A stretch of 64,000 nucleotides of DNA from Priestia aryabhattai (GTDB lineage Bacteria; Bacillota; Bacilli; Bacillales; Bacillaceae_H), in the NCBI RefSeq assembly GCF_023715685.1, contig NZ_JAMBOQ010000008.1, positions 62,001 through 126,000 on the forward strand, given 5' to 3'. The translations under genes and the position numbers were made by a program. Positions 8,531 through 19,592 of this stretch are shown piece by piece. The first letter of the stretch is position 1, and each line of letters opens with the position of its first letter. A model generated the notes under the pieces. That model worked only from the letters and a program-made list of their open reading frames with translations, was not told the DNA's origin and ran no database searches.

Positions 8531-8850
8531 GACAGCTCCCCCTTTCACTCCTTACTTCAATCTATGTACAAACATGTCAATTCATGTGTTTTCATCAAAA
8601 AGAAGCTTTATTTTTTCAAGAAAAGGGGATTTTTATTTAGTTGTCTTAAATAATGGATGCAATATAATTGTTACCCTGCATTATTCTTTGCCTTTTTATC
8701 ATTTATCCGGTGCTGTACGTTTATTCTTCTTACATAACGACTACAATCTCTTTTAATTATGCACTGGTCTTTTGCCCAACATTTACAGCGTAAGAATTCC
8801 CGCAAATATCATACACTAATTTCAACTCCTCAAAAGGAGGAACGTTATTA
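8531..8850. other. Gap between spoVR and the yhdB-like gene
   Basis: About 320 bases. It must hold the divergent promoters of spoVR and the yhdB-like gene, but no strong sigma-A hexamer pair stands out. A 60-codon plus-strand frame at 8574-8756 has no ribosome site and is not called. Confidence 0.4.
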
Positions 8851-9102
8851 ATGGATGTAATTGATTATGATCGAGCTTTATATTACACACACCGTTCACA
8901 ATGGGATAACTTATTAATTTTAATGGTTCGAACAGACGACGATTTTCTTTCAAAAAAGATTGAACATTTTTTGCACGCCTACAATTTTGAACGAAACTAC
9001 CGCATCATTCAAGAAGAGCTTTATTCTTTACTACGCTACATTGATCATGCAACGGAATATTCGGAGCACAACCCGGAACTCCTGGAAGAATCATTGTACT
9101 AG
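8851..9102 (+). CDS. YhdB-like conserved small protein (83 aa)
   Basis: A soluble, acidic, Tyr-rich 83-residue protein beginning MDVIDYDRALYYTHRSQWDN. It resembles from memory the uncharacterised B. subtilis YhdB, whose gene is also near spoVR. It has no membrane segment or cysteine. The ribosome site is the full AAAGGAGG, 10 bases from ATG, which suggests strong translation. No function is known to me. Confidence 0.72.
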   Translation: MDVIDYDRALYYTHRSQWDNLLILMVRTDDDFLSKKIEHFLHAYNFERNYRIIQEELYSLLRYIDHATEYSEHNPELLEESLY

Positions 9103-9126
9103 TATTTTTAATACACACACTTGGAC

Positions 9127-9160
9127 AAAGAAGGGATGAATTCCCTTCTTTATTTTTTTA
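9127..9160 (+). terminator. Terminator of the yhdB-like gene
   Basis: AAAGAAGGGA pairs with TCCCTTCTTT, followed by a T-rich tract. Confidence 0.88.
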
Positions 9161-9209
9161 TGTTGCACTAAAAATATGCATACTTCATTTCCAAAAACAT
9201 CAAATGATA

Positions 9210-9242
9210 TATGTAAACACGTTTACTTTTTTTGTTGACATA
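9210..9242 (+). promoter_or_regulatory. BirA-like operator overlapping the bioY promoter
   Basis: TATGTAAAC at 9210-9218 and GTTGACATA at 9234-9242 are an inverted repeat (8 of 9) with a 15-base spacer. They resemble the biotin-repressor box (TGTWAAC...GTTWACA), though the spacer is slightly short. The right arm contains the -35 hexamer TTGACA, so bound BirA would block transcription. Confidence 0.55.
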
Positions 9243-9263
9243 AAAATAGATTCGACGTACAAT
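9235..9263 (+). promoter_or_regulatory. Sigma-A promoter of bioY
   Basis: TTGACA at 9235-9240 and TACAAT at 9258-9263 are 17 bases apart. Confidence 0.75.
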
Positions 9264-9264
9264 C

Positions 9265-9298
9265 TTCAGTACATACGCTAAGATATTTCAGTACATAC
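9265..9298 (+). repeat. 12-bp direct repeat in the bioY leader
   Basis: TTCAGTACATAC occurs at 9265-9276 and again at 9287-9298, a 22-bp period that equals two helical turns. It sits between the -10 box and the ribosome site. No known factor is assigned. Confidence 0.85.
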
Positions 9299-9312
9299 TG
9301 GGAGGAACATAT

Positions 9313-9921
9313 ATGAAGACTAAAAGGTTTCGCACATTAGATTTAACACTAGCCGGTATGTTTGCAGCTCTTATGGCTATTGGTGCAAACATTACTTCTT
9401 GGGCACCTTTTTTACAAGTAGGGGGCGTGCCTCTTTCACTTCAGCCCTTTTTTGTTATATTAGCAGGACTTTTACTTGGGAGCCGAATGGGTTCTATTTC
9501 AATGATTGTATATGTATTAATTGGCATTGCCGGCGCTCCAGTATTTGCTCAATTTAAAGCGGGCATTGGTATTTTATTTGGAAGCACCGGTGGCTTTTTG
9601 CTTTCTTATATTGTGGCTGCATTTATCACAGGAAAAATTATGGAAATGCGCGGTAAGCCGACTTTTTCTATCTTTTTAATTTCATCGTTAGTTGGTATTG
9701 CAGTTATTTATTTAATTGGTACTACGTATATGTATGTAGCGGTTAATTACTGGCTTGAAGCTCCTGCCATGACATATGCAGCCGCTTGGAAGATTATGTC
9801 GTGGTTTGCAGTAAAAGATCTTATTTTTACTATCTTGGGGGCTATGCTTGCCCCGCGAATTTATAAAGCCTTACAATCTTCTTCGTATTTATCAAATACG
9901 CAATCAAATAAAGTATCATAA
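9313..9921 (+). CDS. bioY: Biotin transporter BioY (ECF S component)
   Basis: A 202-residue hydrophobic protein with about six membrane spans, the substrate-binding S component that takes biotin, working with the shared EcfAA'T energising module encoded elsewhere. BioY signatures are GGVPLSLQPFFVILAGLLLGSRMG, YVLIGIAGAPVFAQFKAGIGILFGSTGGFLLSY and the ending FAVKDLIFTILGAMLAPRI. GGGAGG precedes the ATG. The biotin-repressor-like box over its promoter supports biotin as substrate. It is monocistronic. Confidence 0.92.
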   Translation: MKTKRFRTLDLTLAGMFAALMAIGANITSWAPFLQVGGVPLSLQPFFVILAGLLLGSRMGSISMIVYVLIGIAGAPVFAQFKAGIGILFGSTGGFLLSYIVAAFITGKIMEMRGKPTFSIFLISSLVGIAVIYLIGTTYMYVAVNYWLEAPAMTYAAAWKIMSWFAVKDLIFTILGAMLAPRIYKALQSSSYLSNTQSNKVS

Positions 9922-9922
9922 A

Positions 9923-9957
9923 AGAAGCCTGCTCAAGTTTGAGCAGGCTTTATTTTT
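9923..9957. terminator. Bidirectional terminator between bioY and pgcA
   Basis: AAGCCTGCTCAA pairs with TTGAGCAGGCTT, with flanking A- and T-rich runs. Confidence 0.9.
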
Positions 9958-11710
9958 ATACCGTTTTCACTTTATCTAAGACACGTTCTACTTCACCCAT
10001 TACAGCTGTTTGTACAGCTTCTAAATGAGCAATGCTCGTTGTTTCATCTTCTGACACGACGCCAAAATAGAACTTCACTTTTGGCTCTGTACCAGAAGGA
10101 CGAAGGCAGAACCAAGAACCGTCTTCTAAGATATATTTTAATACATTTGATTTGGGTAATGTAATCTCTTCTACTTTTCCTGCTTTAATATGCTGGCGCT
10201 CACTTAATGTATAATCCTCTACAACCGAAACATTTAATCCTGCAATGTCAGTAGGAGGCTCATTTCTAAATGTAGCTAAAATATGCTGAATTTGCTCAGA
10301 TCCTTCTTTTCCTTTAAGCGTTAAAGATTTCAGACCTTCACGATAGAAACCATATTTAGTAAACACCTGCTGAAGCGCTTCATATAGTGTCATGCCCTGC
10401 TTTTTATAATAAGCGCAAGCTTCTACTGCTAGAATGGCTGCTTGTACAGCGTCTTTGTCACGAGCAAAATCACCAATTAAATAGCCGTAGCTTTCTTCAT
10501 AACCAAATTGGAATGTATACTCGCCCGTTTGCTCATATTGCTTAATTTTTTCACCGATAAATTTGAAACCTGTTAGAGTGTCAACAACTTGCAATCCAAA
10601 TGAACGAGCAATTTGTGCGCCAATTTCTGACGTTACAATCGTTTTTAACACAACGCCATTAGCAGGCAGCACGCCTTTTTCTTTCTTTTGAGAAAGCAAA
10701 TAGTGAAGCAATAAAGCACCCGTTTGGTTTCCAGTTAATAACGCATATTCGCCGCTTGGATCTTTTACAGCAATTCCCAAACGGTCTGCATCTGGATCCG
10801 TCGCGATTAAGATATCTGCATCAATTTCTTTTCCTTTACGAACAGCATACTCAAATGCAGCTGGCTCTTCAGGATTCGGGGATTTAACCGTTGAGAAATT
10901 TGGGTCAGGAAGTTCTTGTTCTTCAATAACCGTGACATTTTCGTAACCGATGGATTGAAGCGCGTTGCGAACTGGCTTATTAGCTGTACCATGTAGAGGT
11001 GTAAAAACTACCTTTAAGTCTTTACCTGTTTCAGAAGCTAGCTCTGGATGAATTAAAATCGTTTTTAGTTTCTCATTGTATGCTTCGTCAATCGCTGAAC
11101 CAATCATTTCAATAAGACCTTTTTCTTTTAGCTCCGCTTCAGATTGAACTGCTAATGTAAGTTCATTTTCTACGGCATTTACAAAGCCAACTAGTTCATC
11201 AGCTTCTTTTGGTGGCAGCTGACCACCGTCTGGACCATATACTTTGTATCCGTTGTATTCAGGAGGATTGTGGCTCGCTGTAATAACAATACCCCCAAAT
11301 GCGTTTAACTCACGCACCGCAAATGAAAGTTCAGGTGTTGGTCTTAGCTCTTCAAATACATACGTTTTAATTCCGTGACTTGCTAATGTTTTTGCTGCTT
11401 CCATCGCAAATTCAGGTGATTTGTGGCGAGAATCATACGCAATGACTACGCCTTGCTTGATAGCTTCTTCGCCAGCTTGTTTAATATACTTAGCAAAGCC
11501 TTCGGAGGCTTTTCGGATTGTATACGTATTCATACGGTTTGTACCCGCACCAATTTCCCCACGCATTCCGCCTGTTCCAAATTCTAATGTTTTGTAAAAA
11601 CTATCTTCTAGTTGTTTTTCGTCACCTTTGATTGCGTCTAAATTCTGACGTAATTCAGAATCTAAATTTGGATGATTAATCCAAGATGTATACGTTTCTT
11701 TCCAACTCAT
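9956..11710 (-). CDS. pgcA: Alpha-phosphoglucomutase PgcA
   Basis: A 584-residue phosphohexomutase that interconverts glucose-1-P and glucose-6-P, feeding UDP-glucose for lipoteichoic-acid anchors and wall teichoic acid in Bacillus. The phosphoserine loop [11 protein letters not shown] is at about residues 143-153, the metal loop DPDADRLG at about 304-311, the sugar loop GYEESYGY at about 408-415, and the phosphate-binding LRPSGTEPK near the C-terminus, so all four active-site loops are intact. GGGGG precedes ATG. It lies downstream of glpD on the same strand, as in B. subtilis, with a weak terminator between. Confidence 0.94.
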   Translation of the reverse strand: MSWKETYTSWINHPNLDSELRQNLDAIKGDEKQLEDSFYKTLEFGTGGMRGEIGAGTNRMNTYTIRKASEGFAKYIKQAGEEAIKQGVVIAYDSRHKSPEFAMEAAKTLASHGIKTYVFEELRPTPELSFAVRELNAFGGIVITASHNPPEYNGYKVYGPDGGQLPPKEADELVGFVNAVENELTLAVQSEAELKEKGLIEMIGSAIDEAYNEKLKTILIHPELASETGKDLKVVFTPLHGTANKPVRNALQSIGYENVTVIEEQELPDPNFSTVKSPNPEEPAAFEYAVRKGKEIDADILIATDPDADRLGIAVKDPSGEYALLTGNQTGALLLHYLLSQKKEKGVLPANGVVLKTIVTSEIGAQIARSFGLQVVDTLTGFKFIGEKIKQYEQTGEYTFQFGYEESYGYLIGDFARDKDAVQAAILAVEACAYYKKQGMTLYEALQQVFTKYGFYREGLKSLTLKGKEGSEQIQHILATFRNEPPTDIAGLNVSVVEDYTLSERQHIKAGKVEEITLPKSNVLKYILEDGSWFCLRPSGTEPKVKFYFGVVSEDETTSIAHLEAVQTAVMGEVERVLDKVKTV

Positions 11711-11744
11711 AAAAAAGCCCCCTTATATAAATGTAAATATGTAT

Positions 11745-11786
11745 GAAAAGAGAAAAACGAATAATCGCCTTTCTCTTTTTTTAACC
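11745..11786 (-). terminator. Weak terminator of glpD
   Basis: AAAGAGAAA pairs with TTTCTCTTT in minus-strand reading, around a loop of about 14 bases, followed by a few Ts. Readthrough into pgcA is possible. Confidence 0.5.
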
Positions 11787-11872
11787 GTCATATTATATTT
11801 CTTCGTCAAAATTTGACTTCCTGCTATTATATTATGGCTGTATTGACAAATTTTGAGGACTTTTTTATTTTA

Positions 11873-13552
11873 TCATGAAATACCTGTCATACGGTTAACT
11901 TTTTCATCTACTGGTACAACTGCGTCATGAAGGTGCTGTTCTAATTCATCCGTATAAGCTTTTATTTGCTCAGGCGTCCACTTTAACTCTTCGGCCATAT
12001 GAGCAATCACTTGTTTTTTCCAGCTTCTTACCCAGTTGATATCAAAGAATAAAGCGCCCGTACGTCGAATAAAGAAGTCCACTGGTTTTGAAACCATTTC
12101 TTCTTCTATGCCATATTGAATTTGCAGAAATACACTAGCTGGAAGGTCGCTGTTTTTTAGCTGATCCGGTCGTTCAATCATGTAGCGGTATACTTTATCT
12201 ACGTTTGAGCCATAACGTTTTACAAGCTTTTCAGCAGCGTCACGTGATAACCCTAATTTAATACCTTCCTTGACTTTTTGCTCTACAAACGTTGAGAAGC
12301 CACCTGAACCTCCTACATTCCCTCCAGAAATCGGTAAATGTTTAGTTTGACAGCTTTCAAACTCGCGTCCTTCTGTTTTAAAATCTTCAGCTACGCGATT
12401 TACGACAATTTCAGCCATTTTACGGTACCCAGTTAATTTCCCGCCAGCGATTGTAATTAAACCTGATTCTGATGTCCAGATTTCATCTTTACGCGAAATT
12501 TCAGAAGGATCTTTTCCTTGTTCGTGAATAAGTGGACGAACACCCGCCCAGCTCGATTCTACATCGTCTACCGTAATATCAACCGTTGGGAACATGTAGT
12601 TAATCGCATCAACTACATATTGACGGTCTTTTACAGTCATACGCGGATGTCTAGCGTCTTCTTTATAGACCGTGTCTGTTGTGCCCACGTACGTTTTTCC
12701 ATCACGCGGAATTGCAAACACCATACGTCCATCAGGTGTATCAAAATAAATGGCTTGTTTTAACGGAAAGCGCTCTTGATCAATAACTAAGTGAATTCCT
12801 TTTGTTAATTGAAGCTGCTTGCCTTTTTTTGAATTATCTTTTTCGCGCAGCGTGTCCACCCATGGACCTGCAGCGTTGACGATTTTTTTTGCATAGATAT
12901 TATATTCTTTATTCGTAAGCTGATCACGAACAACAGCCCCTACTACTTTTCCTTTATCATAGATGAAGTTTTCCACTTTTGTGTAATTCACTAAATCTGC
13001 TCCTCTTGCGGCAGCTTCTTTAGCTACTTCAATCGTTAAACGTGCATCATCTGTTTTATATTCAACGTAGTACCCGCCGCCTTTTAAGTCTTTAGATTTC
13101 ACCAATGGCTCGCGGCTAAGCGTTTCTTCTGCGCTAAACATTTTGCGGCGCTCTGAGCGTTTTACACCAGCTAAGAAATCATATACGCGCAGTCCAATTG
13201 AAGTTGAGAATTTACCGAATGTTCCACCCGTATGGAAAGGTAACAGCATCCACTCTGGAGTCGTTACATGAGGGCCATTTTCATATACAATAGCACGTTC
13301 TTTACCAACCTCAGCTACCATTTTAACTTCAAACTGTTTTAAATAGCGTAGACCGCCGTGAACAAGCTTCGTTGAACGACTAGATGTCCCTGCTGCGAAA
13401 TCCTGCATTTCAACTAATGCCGTTTTCATGCCTCGATGAGTCGCATCAAGTGCAATACCTGACCCAGTAATTCCCCCACCAATTACTAGTAAATCATATT
13501 GATTTTGTGTCATGTCTACCAATTTATTCGAACGTGTTTGACTTGAAAACAT
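11873..13552 (-). CDS. glpD: Aerobic glycerol-3-phosphate dehydrogenase GlpD
   Basis: A 559-residue FAD enzyme that oxidises glycerol-3-P to dihydroxyacetone-P and passes electrons to menaquinone at the membrane. The FAD-binding dinucleotide fold [22 protein letters not shown] starts at about residue 20. Other family segments are [35 protein letters not shown] and [22 protein letters not shown] lies before the ATG. It is the third structural gene of the glp cluster but has its own promoter region and GlpP-type leader. Confidence 0.96.
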   Translation of the reverse strand: MFSSQTRSNKLVDMTQNQYDLLVIGGGITGSGIALDATHRGMKTALVEMQDFAAGTSSRSTKLVHGGLRYLKQFEVKMVAEVGKERAIVYENGPHVTTPEWMLLPFHTGGTFGKFSTSIGLRVYDFLAGVKRSERRKMFSAEETLSREPLVKSKDLKGGGYYVEYKTDDARLTIEVAKEAAARGADLVNYTKVENFIYDKGKVVGAVVRDQLTNKEYNIYAKKIVNAAGPWVDTLREKDNSKKGKQLQLTKGIHLVIDQERFPLKQAIYFDTPDGRMVFAIPRDGKTYVGTTDTVYKEDARHPRMTVKDRQYVVDAINYMFPTVDITVDDVESSWAGVRPLIHEQGKDPSEISRKDEIWTSESGLITIAGGKLTGYRKMAEIVVNRVAEDFKTEGREFESCQTKHLPISGGNVGGSGGFSTFVEQKVKEGIKLGLSRDAAEKLVKRYGSNVDKVYRYMIERPDQLKNSDLPASVFLQIQYGIEEEMVSKPVDFFIRRTGALFFDINWVRSWKKQVIAHMAEELKWTPEQIKAYTDELEQHLHDAVVPVDEKVNRMTGIS

Positions 13553-13599
13553 ACGTCATTCCCCTTTCATTTTTTAAAGATATCAAAATTTCCCAATAT

Positions 13600-13672
13600 A
13601 CAAAAAAGAGAGACCACAAATCACATATATAGTATGCCTACATATGGATCTGTGGTCTCTCCGATTCTCCAA
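13600..13672 (-). promoter_or_regulatory. GlpP-responsive terminator/antiterminator leader of glpD
   Basis: On the minus strand GAGAGACCACA and TGTGGTCTCTC form an 11-bp stem with a large loop, followed by six Ts, between the promoter and the glpD ribosome site. This is the arrangement by which GlpP plus glycerol-3-P permits readthrough in B. subtilis. The related glpF leader also carries a GGAGA-TCCAC element. Confidence 0.85.
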
Positions 13673-13693
13673 CCAATTTATTAACTTGATTAA

Positions 13694-13699
13694 ATTATA
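13694..13699 (-). promoter_or_regulatory. Probable -10 box of the glpD promoter
   Basis: TATAAT on the minus strand lies upstream of the leader. The -35 (TTTAAT, 17 bases away) is poor. Confidence 0.45.
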
Positions 13700-13739
13700 T
13701 CATACATGCGCTTTTAATTAAAGAGTTTTCATCAAATAA

Positions 13740-15266
<1,527 letters not shown>

Positions 15267-15297
15267 TTATTGTACATAGTTAGATGGTAAAGCGCAT

Positions 15298-16125
15298 TCA
15301 TTTTTTCGGTACTACTGCTGATTGAATCTGTGCTGCCTTTTGTTTAGAAACAGCGTAAATAACAGCTAAAACAATCAGCGCTAGACTTAAAACAACCCAT
15401 AAGCTGCTTGACATTTTATTTAAAAATGCTGCTTGGTAAAATACTGCTCCGATTGATCCGCCTACTAAAGGACCCACCACTGGTACCCAAGCATATTTCC
15501 AGTTCGAGCTTCCCTTTCCGGGTATTGGCAATATAGCATGAGCAATGCGAGGTCCTAAATCACGAGCAGGGTTGATGGCATAGCCTGTTGTTCCTCCTAA
15601 TGATAAACCAATACTTACGATTAAAAATCCTACTACTAAAGGATTTAATCCATCTGTAAATTTATTTGCTCCGATTGCTAAGATTCCTACAACTAATACA
15701 AACGTTCCAATTGCCTCACTTAAAACGTTTGCAAATGGATTAGCAATTGCTGGTCCCGTTGCGAATACGCCTAATTTTGTACCAGCATCTTTTGTTTCTT
15801 TCCAGTGTGGAAGATAGTGTAGATAAACAACTGTTGCACCAAGAATGGCTCCAATAAACTGAGCTAAAATGTACATCGGTACTTGTGACCACGGAAAATC
15901 ACCTGTAATAGCAAGCGCTACGGTTAACGCTGGGTTTAAGTGTGCCCCACTCATATTACCAACCGCATATGCTGCCATGGCTACTGCCATTCCCCATCCC
16001 ATTGTGATAACGATCCATCCTGAATTAGCAGCAAACGATTTTTTTAAATTGACGCCCGCACATACACCAGCGCCAAGGATAATTAAAATCATTGTTCCAA
16101 TTATTTCTCCTAAGAATGCTTGCAT
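15298..16125 (-). CDS. glpF: Glycerol uptake facilitator GlpF
   Basis: A 275-residue aquaglyceroporin with six spans and two half-helices. The two NPA motifs are GAHLNPALT at about 60-68 and AINPARDLGPR at about 188. The Asp after the second NPAR is typical of glycerol channels over water channels. GGGGAGG precedes ATG. It is the first structural gene after its promoter, CRE and GlpP leader. Confidence 0.95.
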   Translation of the reverse strand: MQAFLGEIIGTMILIILGAGVCAGVNLKKSFAANSGWIVITMGWGMAVAMAAYAVGNMSGAHLNPALTVALAITGDFPWSQVPMYILAQFIGAILGATVVYLHYLPHWKETKDAGTKLGVFATGPAIANPFANVLSEAIGTFVLVVGILAIGANKFTDGLNPLVVGFLIVSIGLSLGGTTGYAINPARDLGPRIAHAILPIPGKGSSNWKYAWVPVVGPLVGGSIGAVFYQAAFLNKMSSSLWVVLSLALIVLAVIYAVSKQKAAQIQSAVVPKK

Positions 16126-16176
16126 CTAAATAACCTCCCCTTTGTATGAAAACGATTAAAATGACAAGAAAATAAG

Positions 16177-16240
16177 AAAATCCACAATACATCCCTCTAA
16201 TAAAATCATTAAAAGGCTATACCGTGGATCTCCTATTCTC
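16177..16240 (-). promoter_or_regulatory. GlpP-responsive leader of glpFK
   Basis: On the minus strand GAGATCCACGGTA pairs (with G-U pairs) with TATTGTGGATTTT, followed by a T-rich stretch, 50 bases before the glpF start. Position and stem sequence match the glpD leader and the known GlpP mechanism. Confidence 0.75.
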
Positions 16241-16265
16241 CCTCACATCTATTAACTTATCTAGA

Positions 16266-16294
16266 AGTTTACTAGATGATGAAAGCGTTGTCAA
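16266..16294 (-). promoter_or_regulatory. Sigma-A promoter of glpFK
   Basis: Minus-strand TTGACA (16294-16289) and TAAACT (16271-16266) are 17 bases apart. Confidence 0.8.
16280..16293. promoter_or_regulatory. CcpA catabolite-responsive element (CRE) on the glpF promoter
   Basis: TGAAAGCGTTGTCA fits every fixed position of the CRE consensus TGWAANCGNTNWCA and overlaps the -35 hexamer, so CcpA should repress glpFK on glucose. Confidence 0.85.
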
Positions 16295-16303
16295 ACAGTT
16301 TTT

Positions 16304-16858
16304 TTAAGTTGAAATACTCCACAGTTCTCTATTTGATGTGGTAACAGCAGAAGCTCCAGCTCTTAAAGCATTACGAACTTCTTCTTCCGTTCGTATTAAA
16401 CCTCCAGCTAACACTGGAATGCCTGTTTCAGCTTTGACTTCTTGGATTAAAGTGGGCACAATTCCAGGAAGAAGCTCAATATAATCGGGTTTTACTTTCT
16501 TCATTAACTCGTAGCTTTTCTTCAAAGCCGTGCTGTCTAATAAAAAGACCCGTTGAATGGCATAGATCCCTCTTTGTTTAGCTTTTAAAATGACGTTTGT
16601 TCTTGTCGAAATAATCCCCGCAGGCTTAAACTCCTGACACAAAAAATCAACCGCATACTCATCGTGCTTTAAGCCATGAATTAAGTCTAAATGAATGATT
16701 AACTTTTTTTCATGCTTATGGACCTCTCTCATAATTCCTTTTAGCATGCCCACTTGATTGTCTAAAAGAACTCCGTAGTCATAATTACTTACTAAAAACT
16801 TTTCCAATTGCTTCATATCTCGAACAGCGGGTAATACCGATTGTCCATGAAAACTCAT
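16304..16858 (-). CDS. glpP: Glycerol uptake operon antiterminator GlpP
   Basis: A 184-residue TIM-barrel-like RNA-binding antiterminator that, with glycerol-3-P, prevents termination in the glpFK and glpD leaders. It aligns along its whole length with B. subtilis Glp[73 protein letters not shown] and [15 protein letters not shown]. It heads the glp cluster. The AAAAGAGGGGA ribosome site precedes ATG. Confidence 0.95.
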   Translation of the reverse strand: MSFHGQSVLPAVRDMKQLEKFLVSNYDYGVLLDNQVGMLKGIMREVHKHEKKLIIHLDLIHGLKHDEYAVDFLCQEFKPAGIISTRTNVILKAKQRGIYAIQRVFLLDSTALKKSYELMKKVKPDYIELLPGIVPTLIQEVKAETGIPVLAGGLIRTEEEVRNALRAGASAVTTSNRELWSIST

Positions 16859-16930
16859 GTTTTCCCCTCTTTTCCATGGTTAGTCCACAAAATTCATTGT
16901 AATAGTTTTTATTATGGCAAAAGTTGAAAT

Positions 16931-16962
16931 AAAAAACACCATGCATTTGCATGATGTTTCTA
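16931..16962 (-). terminator. Terminator of yhcX
   Basis: AAACATCATGC and GCATGGTGTTT pair on the minus strand, followed by Ts. Confidence 0.82.
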
Positions 16963-16971
16963 GAAACTACT

Positions 16972-18510
16972 TTATTTTTTATATTTAATATTGTAAACGT
17001 CATGGCGTCGGTCTTTTAATTGACGAACCGTTCCTGATTGACGCTGGCGACGAAGAATTTCTAAATCTACATCTCCAATAACCACCATTTCAATATTAGG
17101 GTTACATTCTCCTACAATGCCGTCTCGTGCAAATTCAAAGTCAGACGGTGCAAAAATAGCAGACTGAGCATACTGAATATCCATGTTTTCTGTTTCAGGC
17201 AGGTTTCCAACTGTACCTGCGATAACCGTATAAATTTGGTTTTCGATCGCACGCGCCTGAGAGCAGTATCTTACGCGCAGATAGCCTTGACGGTCTTCCG
17301 TACAGAATGGCGTAAAAATAATATTTGCACCTTTATCTGTAGCAATACGAGCAAGCTCCGGAAATTCAATGTCATAGCAAATTTGGATCGCAATTTTACC
17401 GCAATCTGTATCAAACACTTCGACTTTATCTCCTGGGCTAATTCCCCACCATTTTCTTTCATTAGGTGTAATATGCACTTTATACTGCTTTTCAATTGTT
17501 CCATCTCGGCGGAATAGATAGGCAATATTAAAGATATCTCCATTATCTTCTTCGACGAAGTGGGATCCTCCAATAATATTTACGTTATATTTAACCGCTA
17601 AGTTAGTGAATAGCTCAATGTACTCTTCTGTATATTCTGCTACGCGCTGAACCGCTTTGCTTGGAATCTTTTCATTCAAGAAAGACATTAGCTGAGTTGT
17701 GAAAATTTCCGGGAATACGCAGAAGTCCGCTTTTGCGTCATAAGCAACATCTGTATAATATTCTACCTGTGTTGCAAACTCTTCAAATGAATTGATCTGT
17801 TTCATCATATACTGAACAACACAAATACGCACTGGGAATGACGTTTTAAAATGGCGTTTTGAACGGCGAACGTAATCTACATTGTTCCATTCCATCAACG
17901 TTGCATACTTATTAGAAGCTAGATCATCAGGAAGATAACCAGGGTTTATCCGCATTAGCGTAAATCCGTTCATTAGCTGAAAAGATAGCACTGGATCATA
18001 AATTTTATGATGAATAACTTGCTCTACATACTCTCTAGGCGACATTTCAGCTGAATGCTTATGGTAATTCGGAATTCTTCCTCCGATGATGATACTTTTC
18101 AGGTTCAATTCACGTGCTAAATCTTTACGCGCTTCATATAAGCGGCGTCCTATTTTCATGCCGCGATACTTTGGATGAACCATTACTTCAATTCCGTACA
18201 GATTGTAGCCTTCCGGGTTATGATTTGTAATGTATCCTTCGTCTGTAATATCGTCCCACGTATGCTGATCATCGTACTCATCAAAGTTCACAATCAAGCT
18301 TGAACAAGATCCGATAATTTCCCCATCGTATTCTGCACATATTTGTCCTTCTGGAAAAATGGCCAGATGACTTTCAAGCTGTTCTTTTTTCCACGGATCC
18401 ATTCCGGGGAATGATAGCTTTTGAAGTGCTAAAATTTCATCTATATCGTCCGGTTTGATGTTACGAATAATCATTTTTTTCTCGAATTTTGATAAATCTA
18501 TTGTAGACAT
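16972..18510 (-). CDS. yhcX: GNAT acetyltransferase fused to a carbon-nitrogen hydrolase (YhcX)
   Basis: A 512-residue two-domain protein. Residues 1 to about 195 are a GNAT domain with acetyl-CoA loop HPKYRGMKIGRRLYEAR. Residues about 225-490 are a nitrilase-superfamily amidohydrolase with the Glu-Lys-Cys triad in CVFPEIFTT, YKVHITPNE and IQICYDIEFPE. This fusion is conserved in Bacillus (YhcX, 513 aa) and lies beside glpP there too. The natural substrate is unknown to me, and an amide or N-acylated compound is plausible. A divergent neighbour is absent, and the gene is monocistronic with its own terminator. Confidence 0.92.
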   Translation of the reverse strand: MSTIDLSKFEKKMIIRNIKPDDIDEILALQKLSFPGMDPWKKEQLESHLAIFPEGQICAEYDGEIIGSCSSLIVNFDEYDDQHTWDDITDEGYITNHNPEGYNLYGIEVMVHPKYRGMKIGRRLYEARKDLARELNLKSIIIGGRIPNYHKHSAEMSPREYVEQVIHHKIYDPVLSFQLMNGFTLMRINPGYLPDDLASNKYATLMEWNNVDYVRRSKRHFKTSFPVRICVVQYMMKQINSFEEFATQVEYYTDVAYDAKADFCVFPEIFTTQLMSFLNEKIPSKAVQRVAEYTEEYIELFTNLAVKYNVNIIGGSHFVEEDNGDIFNIAYLFRRDGTIEKQYKVHITPNERKWWGISPGDKVEVFDTDCGKIAIQICYDIEFPELARIATDKGANIIFTPFCTEDRQGYLRVRYCSQARAIENQIYTVIAGTVGNLPETENMDIQYAQSAIFAPSDFEFARDGIVGECNPNIEMVVIGDVDLEILRRQRQSGTVRQLKDRRHDVYNIKYKK

Positions 18511-18594
18511 ACGCTAAAACAACCCTTTCTCTCTCTTCATTAGGCAATTAGTTTCCCTGTTTTTTATTATAATAAACATTATTAAAAATTCAAA

Positions 18595-18633
18595 AAATAC
18601 CGTTCATATAGTCAGCTATATGAACGGTATTTT
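18595..18633 (-). terminator. Terminator of the L,D-transpeptidase gene
   Basis: ACCGTTCATATAG pairs perfectly with CTATATGAACGGT around CTGA, with a T-run on the minus strand. Confidence 0.92.
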
Positions 18634-19404
18634 CTATTTGCAAATATCTAATTTTATAGATGTTTTTTTATTGGGATAATTTTCAATAAATCCTGGTCCT
18701 AAAGAGACTTTAATGCCATCTATTTTATATACATTATAACTTTCACCGCGATTTAACGTACGAATCTTTACCCATTTTCCTTTTTCTTCTTTTAACAAAA
18801 TCATCGGTGATTTAATCGTTACAAAACCAATTTGACCTTTTGAGAGCTTTTTCGTTTTGCAAAGATTCTGGGCGACTGGAGCACTGCTTACTTTGTATTT
18901 GTTTTTAACAGCAATTGAATCAAAACTTTGAGAATGAAATTGACCAATAACCACTTTTGTACCGGTTTGAACGTGGTCAAACAGCCAGCGTATCTCTTCA
19001 TCATACATACGAATGCACCCTGAACTTGCGTAGGTCCCGATAGAACTTGGATTATTATTTCCATGAATAGCGTACGTCGTTCCATATGTTCCGCGCGCAT
19101 TTAATCCTAGCCAGCGATCACCTAGTGGATTCCTAGGATCTCCTCCCCGAATGTTGTCTTTATAATAAGGGCGGTTTTTAATTTTATTCACAATGCTAAA
19201 GGTACCCTCTGGTGTATAACTCATCTGCCTCCCTGTCGCAACTTTGAACGTCCTTACTAATTTTCCTCCATCATAAAAAGCAAGGGTGTTAGTAGATTTG
19301 TTAATGATAATAAGTTGGTTTGACACCGCAGAAGCATTGCCTGTCAGACCCATCCCTGTGAGCAAAAAAACAAGCCCAACCAAAAAAACAGCCACCTTTT
19401 TCAT
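18634..19404 (-). CDS. Secreted L,D-transpeptidase (YkuD family) with C-terminal SH3-like extension
   Basis: A 256-residue exported enzyme that makes 3-3 cross-links or anchors in peptidoglycan. A Sec signal peptide ends near ...GNASA at about residue 26. The YkuD domain begins QLIIINKSTNTLAFYDGG and carries the catalytic HGNNNPSSIGTYASSGCIRM, with His and Cys both present. The LysM that precedes YkuD in B. subtilis is absent. About 90 C-terminal residues look like a bacterial SH3-type wall-binding domain. GGGGGAG precedes ATG. It is monocistronic. Confidence 0.88.
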   Translation of the reverse strand: MKKVAVFLVGLVFLLTGMGLTGNASAVSNQLIIINKSTNTLAFYDGGKLVRTFKVATGRQMSYTPEGTFSIVNKIKNRPYYKDNIRGGDPRNPLGDRWLGLNARGTYGTTYAIHGNNNPSSIGTYASSGCIRMYDEEIRWLFDHVQTGTKVVIGQFHSQSFDSIAVKNKYKVSSAPVAQNLCKTKKLSKGQIGFVTIKSPMILLKEEKGKWVKIRTLNRGESYNVYKIDGIKVSLGPGFIENYPNKKTSIKLDICK

Positions 19405-19554
19405 TTATCGACTCCCCCAATTTCTCTTATATCTATATAAGAAAAGTATAGGATGAATGGCAAACCATCAGAACACTTTTTACCTTATAAGTCAAAATAC
19501 AATAAAATCTTTCACACACCCCTTTTTACTGACAAGAAGCAATAAATGTACATA

Positions 19555-19586
19555 ACAAAAAACGGCCCTTTAAAGGGCCGTTTCGT
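19555..19586 (-). terminator. Terminator of the SurA-N lipoprotein gene
   Basis: AACGGCCCTT and AAGGGCCGTT pair around two bases, and the minus strand ends in a T-run. Confidence 0.92.
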
Positions 19587-19592
19587 TTGTAT

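Noticed and set aside
8574..8756. 60-codon plus-strand frame between spoVR and the yhdB-like gene
   Set aside because: No ribosome site, unusual composition (Phe/Tyr/Ser-rich from AT-rich DNA) and no resemblance to a known family.
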